A DNA stretch of 64,000 bases from Anaerolineae bacterium (GCA_022821805.1 JAJECX010000003.1:62001-126000), one strand, 5' to 3'. Counted from the stretch's first letter, positions 17,721-27,155 are shown. Translations and numbers: made by a program. Notes: a model not told the origin generated them from the sequence alone.

Positions 17721-18320
17721 TTAGAGTGTCACATCGGCTACTTTGAGCGCGAAACGGCGGAAGGATTCGATCCTGCGCAACCGCTGGAAATCAGGGATGG
17801 CGGCAGCGAGGCGTTCAGCATCAAAAAGGTCGTTGTATTTGATCCCAGTGTGCTCGACAAAGAGTTTTTTCAGTCTCGTCTTCGGGTTGCCTCGGTCTGG
17901 CCGCTTTTGTCGACTGATCTGGACCCTTCGAGTCGGTCGAGACAGTACTTCGCTGATAGCTCTGTGATCGGCTAGCAACCAGGCTTCAAGCTCCTCTTCA
18001 ATACATATCAGAGCAACTTTCGTTTGGTCGACGCCAACGGATTCAAGCGCTTTCACGATGTCGTCGCGGTCTTCCTTTCTACAGGGCTTTTCTCCGCGTT
18101 TGCGCCATGCAGGGTACAAATCCCAAACGATGATTACTCGCTCGCATCCGTCTTCAAGCAGTTCCGCCGCCGCCATCCCGCATTCAGAAATCAGATCGGG
18201 CTTGCTGTCAAGAGTCTCGCTTCTAATCTCAAGATCAGGTTTGAGGCGAAGCGCAAGTCGTTCGCATACTTTCTTGTCGGCACCCAGTGGACCGCACTCA
18301 AATATCATGCCTATCTTCAT
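17721..18320 (-). CDS. DUF4276-like (TOPRIM-type) protein of an ATPase-linked defence module
   Basis: A 199-residue protein resembling the DUF4276/RloB group. The N-terminus has an acidic-glycine motif (FECGPLG), a central VIIVWDLYP strand, then CIEEELEAWLLAD, a pattern of TOPRIM-like folds with metal-binding acidic residues. It ends 4 bp from convergent fadN, and it follows the AAA ATPase gene by 5 bp on the same strand, so the two form an operon. AAA plus TOPRIM-like gene pairs are a recurrent arrangement in phage-defence systems (OLD, PARIS-like). Assignment to defence is inference; the exact Pfam family should be checked. Confidence 0.65.
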   Translation of the reverse strand: MKIGMIFECGPLGADKKVCERLALRLKPDLEIRSETLDSKPDLISECGMAAAELLEDGCERVIIVWDLYPAWRKRGEKPCRKEDRDDIVKALESVGVDQTKVALICIEEELEAWLLADHRAISEVLSRPTRRVQISRQKRPDRGNPKTRLKKLFVEHTGIKYNDLFDAERLAAAIPDFQRLRRIESFRRFALKVADVTL

Positions 18321-18325
18321 ACAGG

Positions 18326-19558
18326 CTACCCGCTGCGAAAGTTACCCATGGTGTATAGTTTGCCCGGTCCAAACCTCCGGGACCATCGCTGCAAGCTTTC
18401 ATCGTCAGCAGGGCGCGTAAATGATGGAGGTTGGCCATCTACGCGTTCCGCCAGCACTATAGACCACAGCGGCAGCAGGTCCAGCAAGTAAGGCGAGTGC
18501 GTCGTGATGATGACCTGCGAGCGGCCGCTCTCGACGACATTGCGAATTTCTTCCACGATGAGGTGGATGCAGCGCGGGTCGAGCCCGTTTTCTAACTCTT
18601 CAATGACGATGACTGGCGGCGGGTTGGGATGCCGAAAGAGCGCGAGCAGCGCAAGTATGCGCATCGTGCCAGTCGAAAGCAGCCAGCCGGGCACAGTGAA
18701 GCCCGCCTCTTTCATTGTCAAATGCATCTGCCGACCGAGGAAATCAGTCAAGACCGGCTTGATATCGCGCATGTAGGGCATGACGAATTTCATGGCGTCG
18801 ATGATGCCTTCGAATGCGTCTGCGTCGCGCTCGCGAATGTCGCTCAAATACTCAGTAATATTGGAACCGTCGGTACGCAGACGGATGCCGCCGCCCGTGC
18901 GCTGAATCGGCTGCGGTTCTCCCATAGTCAAGGCATCGAGAGTCAAGAATTGCCACGAAGCAATGGCGGAAACATTATAAGGAATAGCTCTGCTACTGCT
19001 GATAAGAGATTTGCCACCCGGTAGTGTCTCCGCCTCGAAATCCATTGGAAAGGCAATTGGAAACGTGATACCGCCACCTAATTGCTCACCGCTCGAATCA
19101 TATAGATATCCTTCCGAATCGCGGGTCAGATACTTGCGCCCACTGGCATTCCACCTCTCTTGCAGGATGAATATTTCATCGCCGTTAGGGGCGCATGCCA
19201 CTTTTAGCAAGTGAGAGTGGGATTGCGAATTACTTGTATCACTATCGATCGCGACTCGGTGGCTCAAACAGAACTCAATGGCGCCTTCCTGATATTTCTT
19301 GTTCTTAGCGCGTTTCACTGTACCTTGAGGCGCAGCACCATGTCGAATGTTTTCGTAGCCGCGCCAAACATTCATCGCTTCGTCAAGCCCGTCTGTAACG
19401 ATGCGCTGAAACGTCTGCAAACCCTCGACAAGACTGCTTTTGCCAGAACCATTGTCGCCAATCAGCACTGTAAGCGGCGTAAACTTGACGTCGCCGCTGT
19501 CTCTAATAGCCTTGAAATTCTTGAGCCGAAAAGACTTCAGCGCCAGCGTCTTCGCCAT
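18326..19558 (-). CDS. AAA_21-type ATPase, partner of DUF4276-like protein
   Basis: A 410-residue SMC/ABC-like ATPase. It has Walker A GDNGSGKSS near the N-terminus, a signature-like segment in the second half, Walker B VIVIEELENGLDP and a switch histidine in TTHSPYLLD. The insertion between the two halves is short, as in single-chain OLD-like or AAA_21 proteins. ATG 19558 is chosen because GGAG lies seven bases upstream; a start at 19597 is possible. It is transcribed against the fad genes and has no housekeeping neighbour. Pairing with a TOPRIM-like gene suggests a sensor or regulator role in antiviral defence. Confidence 0.82.
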   Translation of the reverse strand: MAKTLALKSFRLKNFKAIRDSGDVKFTPLTVLIGDNGSGKSSLVEGLQTFQRIVTDGLDEAMNVWRGYENIRHGAAPQGTVKRAKNKKYQEGAIEFCLSHRVAIDSDTSNSQSHSHLLKVACAPNGDEIFILQERWNASGRKYLTRDSEGYLYDSSGEQLGGGITFPIAFPMDFEAETLPGGKSLISSSRAIPYNVSAIASWQFLTLDALTMGEPQPIQRTGGGIRLRTDGSNITEYLSDIRERDADAFEGIIDAMKFVMPYMRDIKPVLTDFLGRQMHLTMKEAGFTVPGWLLSTGTMRILALLALFRHPNPPPVIVIEELENGLDPRCIHLIVEEIRNVVESGRSQVIITTHSPYLLDLLPLWSIVLAERVDGQPPSFTRPADDESLQRWSRRFGPGKLYTMGNFRSG

Positions 19559-19612
19559 CTCAGTACTCCATTCCCCCGCTCGCGCCCATAATACCACAGC
19601 CCACGCATTGCA

Positions 19613-19640
19613 TTGACCCTGCGCCGATATTCGCTAAGAT
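19613..19640 (+). promoter_or_regulatory. Promoter candidate for fadA
   Basis: TTGACC (19613-19618), 16-bp spacer, TAAGAT (19635-19640), about 30 bp before the fadA ATG. It would let fadA be expressed independently of fadN, from which it is separated by the opposite-strand pair. Confidence 0.5.
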
Positions 19641-19670
19641 ACAGTTGCGGAAGACCCGAAAGGATCAATC

Positions 19671-20873
<1,203 letters not shown>

Positions 20874-20890
20874 CATCCGCGAGAGGCGCT

Positions 20891-21916
20891 ATGGCGGCGA
20901 ATCGAAACCTGCACAAAGCGAAGTCCAATAAAAAGGACGAGTTCTACACCCAGCTAGTCGATATCGAGAACGAGCTCCGTCATTACACCGAGCACTTTCG
21001 CGGCAAAGTCGTCTATTGCAACTGCGATGATCCGCGCGTGAGCAATTTCTTTCACTACTTCGCCTACAACTTCCGCGTACTCGGCTTGAAGAAGCTGATT
21101 ACGACCTGCTACAAGAATCAGCAGATGGACATGTTCAGCCAGCACGATGCGGAAAAGGCGATATGGCTGGAATACGATGGGACGGAGAACGAGACCGGCG
21201 TGCCCTCAGTCGAAGACATTGGCATTCATTATCTCGAAGGCGACGGCGATTTCAGAAGCGCGGAGTGCATCAAGCTGCTCAAGCAGGCGGACATCGTGGT
21301 GACAAACCCGCCCTTTTCGCTGTTCCGCGAGTATGTCGCGCAGTTGATTGAATATGACAAGAAGTTTCTCATAATCGGGCATCAGAACGCCATTACCTAT
21401 AAGGAGATTTTCCCGCTGATTAAAGATAACAAACTGTGGCTTGGGATTACGCCTCGCGGAAAGGATATGCTCTTTGACGTGCCGCAAGAGTACGCCAAAG
21501 AATTGGTGGCGACAAAGAAAGAGGGCAGCGCCTATCGGATCGTCGATGGCGTCGTTTACGGAAGACTGGGAAGCGCTTGCTGGTACACCAACCTGGACTA
21601 CCGGCAGCGCCATGAAGAACTGATTTTGTACAAGCGCTACTCGCCCGAGGAATATCCCAAGTACGACAATTACGATGCGATTGAGGTGTCAAAGACCGCC
21701 GAAATTCCAATGGATTGGGACGGCGCGATGGGCGTGCCGATTACGTTCCTTAACAAGCACAATCCGGGTCAGTTTGAGATAATCAGCGCTAATGACATCA
21801 GGCGAAACGATAGAGTTCCTTTCAAGAAACATGGACTGATCAAAGACAAAGACGGGACAATAAACGGCAAGCCGAAATATGTCCGCATCGTTATTCGGCG
21901 TAGGAGAGGGGTGTAA
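20891..21916 (+). CDS. EcoRI-type adenine-specific DNA methyltransferase
   Basis: A 341-residue protein matching the EcoRI methylase family. It opens with NLHKAKSNKKDEFYTQ, a family hallmark, and has the catalytic NPPF motif (N139-F142) typical of N6-adenine methyltransferases. GAGAGG precedes ATG 20891, only 17 bp after fadA. Its stop codon overlaps the ATG of the next gene (TAATG), so the two are coupled. No recognisable EcoRI endonuclease is adjacent, so it is either an orphan methylase or is paired with the unknown downstream protein. Confidence 0.85.
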   Translation: MAANRNLHKAKSNKKDEFYTQLVDIENELRHYTEHFRGKVVYCNCDDPRVSNFFHYFAYNFRVLGLKKLITTCYKNQQMDMFSQHDAEKAIWLEYDGTENETGVPSVEDIGIHYLEGDGDFRSAECIKLLKQADIVVTNPPFSLFREYVAQLIEYDKKFLIIGHQNAITYKEIFPLIKDNKLWLGITPRGKDMLFDVPQEYAKELVATKKEGSAYRIVDGVVYGRLGSACWYTNLDYRQRHEELILYKRYSPEEYPKYDNYDAIEVSKTAEIPMDWDGAMGVPITFLNKHNPGQFEIISANDIRRNDRVPFKKHGLIKDKDGTINGKPKYVRIVIRRRRGV

Positions 21917-22713
21917 TGGAAATCAATCACAATTACCAAACTCTAGTGGATAATATGGCTCTTGATAAATACGGGTATATTGAGATTCAGGGATATGAAG
22001 GTCGTGAACCGGAAAAACTGCTTACGATCCGTGCCTACGAATCAAAAAACTCACAAAGACATATTGCGATATATCATTTACTGGAAAAACAAAGGGAGTC
22101 TGTGAAAAAGGCCGCTGCGCAACACGGGATCGAATTTGAAGAGCTTCCCGATATTGAGACAAAATCAAAAGTGCAAAATGAGTTTGAAGGATGGATGACA
22201 AGAAAAAAAGAGAAGAAAATGGATCAAATCAGTCACTACGAAAAAGCCGTTGAGTTTGCAAAAGAATTATCTTATGGCGTAGTTAGAGGGTATTGGAGAA
22301 ACGAAATCGCTAAACCTTTCGACACTTTTAATTTGAGACGCAATGAATGGCGGCCACATGGTGAATTCAATGTTGGGCGCGACAGGCTTGCCAAATATAT
22401 GATAGAGCGAATTGGATACGGTAAGAGAAGTGGCCAAAGCTATACCACTAAGAGAGGAGCAGTTGTTCATCATAGAGATGACGAGGCAGGCGACATTGAC
22501 TTAATGATTAGCGCTATGGTTGGAATTGGGATGTTGAAAAAAGTAGATGGCAGTAGCATTTACGAATTAACAGGCGAGGCTTTTGCTCTACTGAGGGAAC
22601 CAAGTTGGTTTGAGAAATATCATTCCAAAATGGCGTTTTGGGTATCAATTGCTGCCGCGATTCTTTCAATTATTCTGATGCTGAAAGAATTAGGCATCAT
22701 TTGGCAAGGATAG
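21916..22713 (+). CDS. Unknown AT-rich protein with C-terminal membrane anchor, coupled to methylase
   Basis: A 265-residue protein that I do not recognise. The first 65 residues look like a compact alpha/beta domain, followed by a strongly charged helical region with a basic KKEKKM patch, a probable winged-helix-like part (about 140-230, rich in R, K and G), and one C-terminal membrane helix (about 242-260). Codons are markedly richer in A and T than in the surrounding genes, suggesting recent acquisition. It is translationally coupled to the methylase. A restriction or nucleic-acid-sensing role is possible from context only; no nuclease motif is clear. Confidence 0.7.
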   Translation: MEINHNYQTLVDNMALDKYGYIEIQGYEGREPEKLLTIRAYESKNSQRHIAIYHLLEKQRESVKKAAAQHGIEFEELPDIETKSKVQNEFEGWMTRKKEKKMDQISHYEKAVEFAKELSYGVVRGYWRNEIAKPFDTFNLRRNEWRPHGEFNVGRDRLAKYMIERIGYGKRSGQSYTTKRGAVVHHRDDEAGDIDLMISAMVGIGMLKKVDGSSIYELTGEAFALLREPSWFEKYHSKMAFWVSIAAAILSIILMLKELGIIWQG

Positions 22714-22752
22714 GGAACAAGCTAACCAATAAAAATCGAGCTACTCGACCGC

Positions 22753-22776
22753 ACCGCGCGCGCCCTCGCCGCCGGC
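22753..22776 (+). repeat. 24-nt direct repeat, left copy
   Basis: This 24-nt segment matches 23355-23378 at 23 of 24 positions. The similarity continues weakly 25 bases upstream (AAAATC and GACC-CACCG at the same spacing). Both copies can be read in frame as the beginning of a similar peptide (K-I-x-x-x-D-x-T-x-RALAAG), so they may be remnants of duplicated coding sequence. They flank the coiled-coil gene. Confidence 0.6.
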
Positions 22777-22844
22777 CGCCATGACCCAGACGCCACACCT
22801 TAAGGCGCTGCCATCTGGAGGAGGCGGCACAGAGTTAGCTTGCG

Positions 22845-22873
22845 TTGACTTTGCTCTGCCGCTATGGTATCTT
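22845..22873 (+). promoter_or_regulatory. Promoter candidate for the coiled-coil protein gene
   Basis: TTGACT (22845-22850), 17-bp spacer, TATCTT (22868-22873) preceded by TGG, which makes an extended -10. It lies about 42 bp before ATG 22915. Confidence 0.5.
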
Positions 22874-22914
22874 GTGTACGCGTTCAACGGGATGGTTCTT
22901 GGATATTCAGGTGA

Positions 22915-23289
22915 ATGATGGATACAAACACCCTTGCGCTGGTTCAGACTGTTGCGCTCTTCCTGGCTTTGTTTGGCTTCTGGTGGAAGCTCGACGCCAA
23001 GGTCGAAAAAGTGCGGGAAGCATCCGAAGATGCGCATAAAGAGATCAATGACAAGTTGAACGCCATTGGAATAACGCTGGCGACTCACTCTGAGAAGTTC
23101 AACACCGTAGACCAGCGATTCAACGCCGTAGACCAGCGATTCAACATCATAGACGAGCGATTCAACGCGGTAGACGAGCGATTCAACACGGGAGACGAGC
23201 GATTCAACACGGTAGACGAGCGATTCAACACTATACAAACGCAAATAAAGAACGTTGATGACAAGGTGGACAAGCTAGGAAATAGCTAA
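22915..23289 (+). CDS. Small membrane-anchored heptad-repeat coiled-coil protein
   Basis: A 124-residue protein of unknown function. It has one N-terminal membrane helix (about 7-24, ending in FGFWWKL), a charged linker, then a coiled coil built from near-identical heptads of the form V-D-E/Q-R-F-N-x (about residues 62-110). Two ATG codons at 22915 and 22918 are both possible; AGGTGA precedes them closely. The repeats are also near-identical at DNA level, see the separate repeat entry. Such repeat length is prone to copy-number change. No catalytic residues are visible; a scaffold or surface fibre is conceivable. Confidence 0.72.
   Translation: MMDTNTLALVQTVALFLALFGFWWKLDAKVEKVREASEDAHKEINDKLNAIGITLATHSEKFNTVDQRFNAVDQRFNIIDERFNAVDERFNTGDERFNTVDERFNTIQTQIKNVDDKVDKLGNS
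23098..23240 (+). repeat. 21-bp tandem repeat encoding heptads
   Basis: TTCAAC recurs at 23098, 23119, 23140, 23161, 23182, 23203 and 23224, an exact 21-bp period, with GA(C/G)AGCGA elsewhere in each unit. Six full units and a partial seventh lie inside the coiled-coil gene, in frame. Confidence 0.9.
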
Positions 23290-23354
23290 AATACTCGCAG
23301 CCTCGTGATTCACCGCGAAAACTTGCCGCAATGAAAATCCAACAGCCAGACCCC

Positions 23355-23378
23355 ACCGTGCGCGCCCTCGCCGCCGGC
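23355..23378 (+). repeat. 24-nt direct repeat, right copy
   Basis: Second copy of the element at 22753-22776, one mismatch. It lies inside a 20-codon open frame starting at ATG 23331, which may be the remnant of a gene start. The rest of 23290-23543 shows no other recognisable feature. Confidence 0.6.
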
Positions 23379-23543
23379 AGCGTGGCAGGTTAGGGCGGAA
23401 TAACAGTTGAAGACAATTGCCGAATGCTGTGCGGGAAGCGCAACCGCGAGAAATCAGCGAAATAGGAAGGCGCCGCCGTGGAATGGACGGTGGCGCGCAT
23501 TATATGCGACGCGCCTGTGCCGGAGCGATTTCAGGGGCTGAGC

Positions 23544-24311
23544 ATGTCCGCCTTCTACTCAACCGTGGCGCGCTTCTACGATGCCGAAAACCGCGACAAA
23601 ACCGACGATCTGGCGCTGTACACCCGGCTCGCTGCCACGCACGCGGGCGACATCCTTGATGTCGGCTGCGGCACCGGTCGCGTATTGCTCCACCTGGCGC
23701 AAGAAGGCCATCGCGTATTCGGCATCGACAACGACCCTCGCATGCTTGCGCGTCTGGATGCCAAGCTCAAGCGCCTGCCGCAATTGCGCGAGAAGGTATC
23801 TGTGGCGCAGGCGGATGTTTTGCGCCACCAATATGAGCGCAAGTTCAGTCTTGTTCTGCTAACATACAATGCATTGATGCACTTCAGAGAGCAGGAACGA
23901 CAGATTTCTCTCTTGCAACGGTTGCGAAGCTGGCTTGCCGATGGCGGCGCCCTCCTGATTGATCTGCCAAACGCCGGACCCGTCTTCGCATCGGAAGACA
24001 ACGATACCCTTACGCTGGAGCGCGCCTTCCTTGATGACGAGAGCGGGCATATGGTCATGCTGCAATCGGTCAGCGCGCTTGACCGCGCCGCGCAAGAACT
24101 GCATATCGATTGGATCTATGACGAGATTGACGGCGACGGCTTGGTCAGACGTCACTTGGCGCCGCATCAACTCCGGTATTTCTTTCTGCCGGAGCTGCGA
24201 CTGCTGTTGGAGCGCTGTGGCTTTACCATCAACAGGGTTTGCGGCGACACCGAAGACGGACCCTACCTTGCCGATAGCGAACGGATGATCGTCTACGCGG
24301 CGGGGTCCTGA
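23544..24311 (+). CDS. SAM-dependent methyltransferase, class I
   Basis: A 255-residue class I methyltransferase. The SAM motif ILDVGCGTGRVLLHLA lies near residue 35, followed by an acidic GIDNDP loop (motif II) and LLTYNALMHF (motif IV region). ATG 23544 is preferred since AGGGG lies six bases upstream and the SAFYSTVARFYDAEN start resembles homologues; a GTG at 23478, with AGGAAGG upstream, would add 22 residues. The substrate is not evident. It ends 4 bp before the lipoprotein gene, so the two are probably co-transcribed. Confidence 0.85.
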   Translation: MSAFYSTVARFYDAENRDKTDDLALYTRLAATHAGDILDVGCGTGRVLLHLAQEGHRVFGIDNDPRMLARLDAKLKRLPQLREKVSVAQADVLRHQYERKFSLVLLTYNALMHFREQERQISLLQRLRSWLADGGALLIDLPNAGPVFASEDNDTLTLERAFLDDESGHMVMLQSVSALDRAAQELHIDWIYDEIDGDGLVRRHLAPHQLRYFFLPELRLLLERCGFTINRVCGDTEDGPYLADSERMIVYAAGS

Positions 24312-24315
24312 CCCC

Positions 24316-25191
24316 GTGTTCAGCGACGCGGTGGGCAATTTGCGCCAATGGCGCAGTCGCAATTTTCTTTTTGTCATGCTCGCTGCGACTGCGGCTATGC
24401 TCGCCGGCTGCGGACTTTCGCCCGATTGGCGGCCGACCGCCGCGCCCACGGCCGCCGCTCCAAGAGCGATGCCCACGCCTACCGAATTCGTATTGAGGAC
24501 GGAAGCCCTATACCGGGACGACTTGCGTCACTTGGGCGTGACGACCGTCGATCTAGCGTCGCTGCCAGCTGGCGCCATCTTGCCGCCGGCGCCGTCCAGG
24601 GATTCGGAGCGCGGCGTTTCCCTCTTGCTCGACAATCGGACGACCATTTCAGGCGAACTGTATCGTCAAAGCGTTCAGCTGGCGCCGGCTCTCATGCTAA
24701 TGGGCGCAGAGGTTTCCGCCTGGGGATCGCTGCCGCATCAATTGTCCGCTGCCGGCTTTGTCGTGCTGGTTCTGCGAACCGATCCCTTGATGCCGGCGCG
24801 TCAAGTCGACGCGATGCTGCAATCCCTAATCGCGATTCCCGGCGTCAATGCCGGCGCGATTGGATTGATCGGTGAAGCGCGATCGGCCGATCTGGCCATG
24901 CTCGGCTGCTCGGTCAACTCGCTCTGCGACGCGCTGGCGCTGTTCAGCCCGACATCCCGCGCTACCCTGATGAACATGCTTCCTTCTTATGGCGAGCGTC
25001 CGCTCTGGCTGGCGGCGGGCAGAAGCGACAGCCGATCGCACGCGGCCGCCTTGGCGCTTTCGCAAGGGCTGCGAGGGCAAGCGCATTTCGTCGAGCTTGA
25101 CAATGGGCGCGGCTTAGATCTTCTGCGCGCCGAGCCCAGCCTGGCTGATCAACTAGTCGACTGGTTTGTACATCACTTGCGCGATTCCTAA
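24316..25191 (+). CDS. Lipoprotein with alpha/beta-hydrolase-like fold
   Basis: A 291-residue predicted lipoprotein starting at GTG 24316. The N-terminal signal sequence ends in a lipobox MLAGC (about residues 28-32), then a proline/alanine-rich linker. The rest resembles a dienelactone-hydrolase-like domain: a strand ending in ALMLMGAEVS, then FVVLVLRTDP, GAIGLIGEARSADLAMLG and LWLAAGRSD. At the expected nucleophile elbow (G-x-S/C-x-G) the sequence is GEARSA, so the usual nucleophile appears missing. It may be a non-enzymatic binding protein. The fold call is a judgement from pattern only. Confidence 0.6.
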   Translation: MFSDAVGNLRQWRSRNFLFVMLAATAAMLAGCGLSPDWRPTAAPTAAAPRAMPTPTEFVLRTEALYRDDLRHLGVTTVDLASLPAGAILPPAPSRDSERGVSLLLDNRTTISGELYRQSVQLAPALMLMGAEVSAWGSLPHQLSAAGFVVLVLRTDPLMPARQVDAMLQSLIAIPGVNAGAIGLIGEARSADLAMLGCSVNSLCDALALFSPTSRATLMNMLPSYGERPLWLAAGRSDSRSHAAALALSQGLRGQAHFVELDNGRGLDLLRAEPSLADQLVDWFVHHLRDS

Positions 25192-25221
25192 ACACGTCAA
25201 TTCAATTAGGGACGACTTCAG

Positions 25222-26361
25222 ATGACGGATCTGCTGCAGCACTTCATATCGCGCCGGGCAGCGATGCTTGATCTACTCGCGGCTATGGTGGAGCGCGAGT
25301 CCTTCACCCGCGCGAAAAAGCATGTTGACAGCCTGGTTAATTTCATGGAGGCGCTATTCGAGGCTTATGGCGCTGCTTCTGTTCGGCGATATACCCAGAA
25401 GGATGTTGGCGACTTCCTGCTGGCGAAGTGGAACGAGCGCGCCTCAGGCAAGCCCTTTCTCTTCCTGGCCCACGTCGATACCGTGCATCCGATCGGCTCG
25501 CTCGCGACGATGCCAATCAAAACTGAGGACGGACGTTTCTACGGTCCCGGCGCCTTCGATATGAAAGGTGGCGCCGTAATTGCGCTGGAGGCGATTCGCG
25601 CGCTTCACGATCGCGATCAATTGCCCGATCGTCCGATACATTTTCTGCTAACGACTGACGAAGAGATCGGCAGCCCGCGCAGCGAAGCGCTAATCAAGGA
25701 GCTCGCGGCGCCGTGCGAGCTGGTCCTGGTGATGGAGCCGGCCACCAAAGAGGGCACGATCAAGACCTGGCGCAAAGGCGGCGGCAAATACACCCTGACC
25801 ATCGAGGGGCGCGCCTCGCACGCCGGCATCGCGCCCCAGGAAGGCATCAACGCCATCATTGAATTTGCCCAGCAAGCGCTGGAAATCAATCGGCTGAACG
25901 ATCTCAAATATGGCACATCGGTTTCGATCACCATGGTCGAAGGCGGCTCGGCCGGCAATGTCATCCCGGCCCAGGTCCGCGCTCATATCGACGCGCGCGT
26001 CATGACGATTGAGGCGATGAATAGATTGCACGATGCTCTAACGAGCCTCTATCCAAAAATGCCCGGCGCAAAAGTGAGCTGTCTTCGCGGCAGCCACCGG
26101 CCGCCAATGGAACGGCGCCCTGGTCTCTTCGAAAAGGCGGCTGCGATTGGCGAGCGGCACGGCATCACTATTTATGAAGGCGGCACTGGCGGCGGCTCCG
26201 ATGGCAATTTCACGGCGGCGATGGGCATTCCGACGCTGGACGGACTCGGCGCCCACGGCGATGGCGCTCACGCTACCCACGAGCACGTCATCATCGACAG
26301 TTTGCCGCGCCAAGCCACCTTGATCGCCGCTATCTTAAAAGAGTGGACGGCTTCGGAGTAG
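25222..26361 (+). CDS. M20-family metallopeptidase
   Basis: A 379-residue M20 zinc peptidase of the carboxypeptidase G2/ArgE/DapE type. The metal-binding residues are in AHVDTV, GPGAFDMKGG, TTDEEIGS and MEPA, and the C-terminal histidine region reads HGDGAHATHEH. A dimerisation lid (about 180-290) with GRASHAG is inserted as usual. Substrate class (glutamate-containing peptides, acyl amino acids) cannot be fixed. It starts 30 bp after the lipoprotein gene on the same strand. Confidence 0.92.
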   Translation: MTDLLQHFISRRAAMLDLLAAMVERESFTRAKKHVDSLVNFMEALFEAYGAASVRRYTQKDVGDFLLAKWNERASGKPFLFLAHVDTVHPIGSLATMPIKTEDGRFYGPGAFDMKGGAVIALEAIRALHDRDQLPDRPIHFLLTTDEEIGSPRSEALIKELAAPCELVLVMEPATKEGTIKTWRKGGGKYTLTIEGRASHAGIAPQEGINAIIEFAQQALEINRLNDLKYGTSVSITMVEGGSAGNVIPAQVRAHIDARVMTIEAMNRLHDALTSLYPKMPGAKVSCLRGSHRPPMERRPGLFEKAAAIGERHGITIYEGGTGGGSDGNFTAAMGIPTLDGLGAHGDGAHATHEHVIIDSLPRQATLIAAILKEWTASE

Positions 26362-26490
26362 CGCGCCTGCCGCTGGGGTCAAGCGCCGCGTGTTGAGCAC
26401 AACCGTCTTTGTGAGTTTCAGACAAACAGAACTCCATTGTCCTGGTGGAAACGAGCCATTTCGCCGCGACGAGCCTTTGATAAGATCTTG

Positions 26491-26510
26491 CCAACTACAG
26501 CGTCAGTTGG
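26491..26510 (+). promoter_or_regulatory. Hairpin in the leader of the LysE-type gene
   Basis: CCAACT (26491-26496) and AGTTGG (26505-26510) form a perfect 6-bp stem. A competing outer pairing, CTTGCC with GGCAAG (26517-26522), would cover bases just before ATG 26523. It could affect translation; no riboswitch family is recognised. Confidence 0.3.
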
Positions 26511-26522
26511 GTTTCAGGCAAG

Positions 26523-27155
26523 ATGGAAGTTCTCTTCGTATCAGCATTCGCCGTGTCGATTGCCTTTGCCATACAACCGGGCGTCATCGGTTTTGAGGCG
26601 CTGCGCCGCGGCGTCTCCCACGGTTGGGCGGCCGCGCTACTTGTTGAGTTGGGCTCGCTTCTGGGCGATGGCGTATGGGCGCTTATTGCGCTCTTGGGGG
26701 CGTCGATCCTGTTTCAAAACCGCCTCGTTTCCGTGTTTCTCGGTCTGTTCGGCTGTGTCCTGCTGCTGCGCTTTGCCCGGGATGCCTGGCGCGCCTCGCG
26801 CTCTGAGGTTGACATGAGTCGCAAGGGTAATGCGCGAAGCAGTCACCTGGCGGCCGGCGCCATGCTTTCGCTTTCGAATCCGCAGAACATCACCTTCTGG
26901 CTCGGCATGAGCGGCACAATTATCGGCTTCGGCTTCCTCAATCCCGAGCCGATTCATCTGCTCGTATTTTTCGCTGGATTCATGATCGCCCAGGTCTGCT
27001 GGTGTTTCTTCTTCGCGACCCTTGTCGAATTTGGACGCCGCCTGCTGAATCAGCGATTGTTCCACTGCGTCAACCTAATCTGCGCCAGCTTTCTCGCTTT
27101 TATGGGCATGTCGCTGCTGCTTCAGACCGCGCAGCTATCTCTCGGCTCGCCATAG
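26523..27155 (+). CDS. LysE/RhtB-family exporter
   Basis: A 210-residue integral membrane protein with six hydrophobic segments and the LysE-family features: an N-terminal PG dipeptide in AIQPGVIGFEALRRG, an LGDGVWALIALLG segment and a LSNPQNITFWLG motif (the family's N-P motif). The family exports amino acids or related small solutes; substrate is unknown. The 160 bp upstream holds only a hairpin and a weak TAAGAT -10 candidate. The last 21 bases overlap the convergent small gene on the other strand. Confidence 0.85.
   Translation: MEVLFVSAFAVSIAFAIQPGVIGFEALRRGVSHGWAAALLVELGSLLGDGVWALIALLGASILFQNRLVSVFLGLFGCVLLLRFARDAWRASRSEVDMSRKGNARSSHLAAGAMLSLSNPQNITFWLGMSGTIIGFGFLNPEPIHLLVFFAGFMIAQVCWCFFFATLVEFGRRLLNQRLFHCVNLICASFLAFMGMSLLLQTAQLSLGSP

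Noticed and set aside
23098..23240. Tandem repeats considered as a CRISPR array
   Set aside because: Units are contiguous without variable spacers and are in frame with a coding sequence.
22741..23244. Minus-strand frame with repeated VESLVYR-type heptads
   Set aside because: It is the reverse reading of the 21-bp repeats in the coiled-coil gene; the plus frame has a membrane helix, a promoter and a normal start, the minus frame does not.
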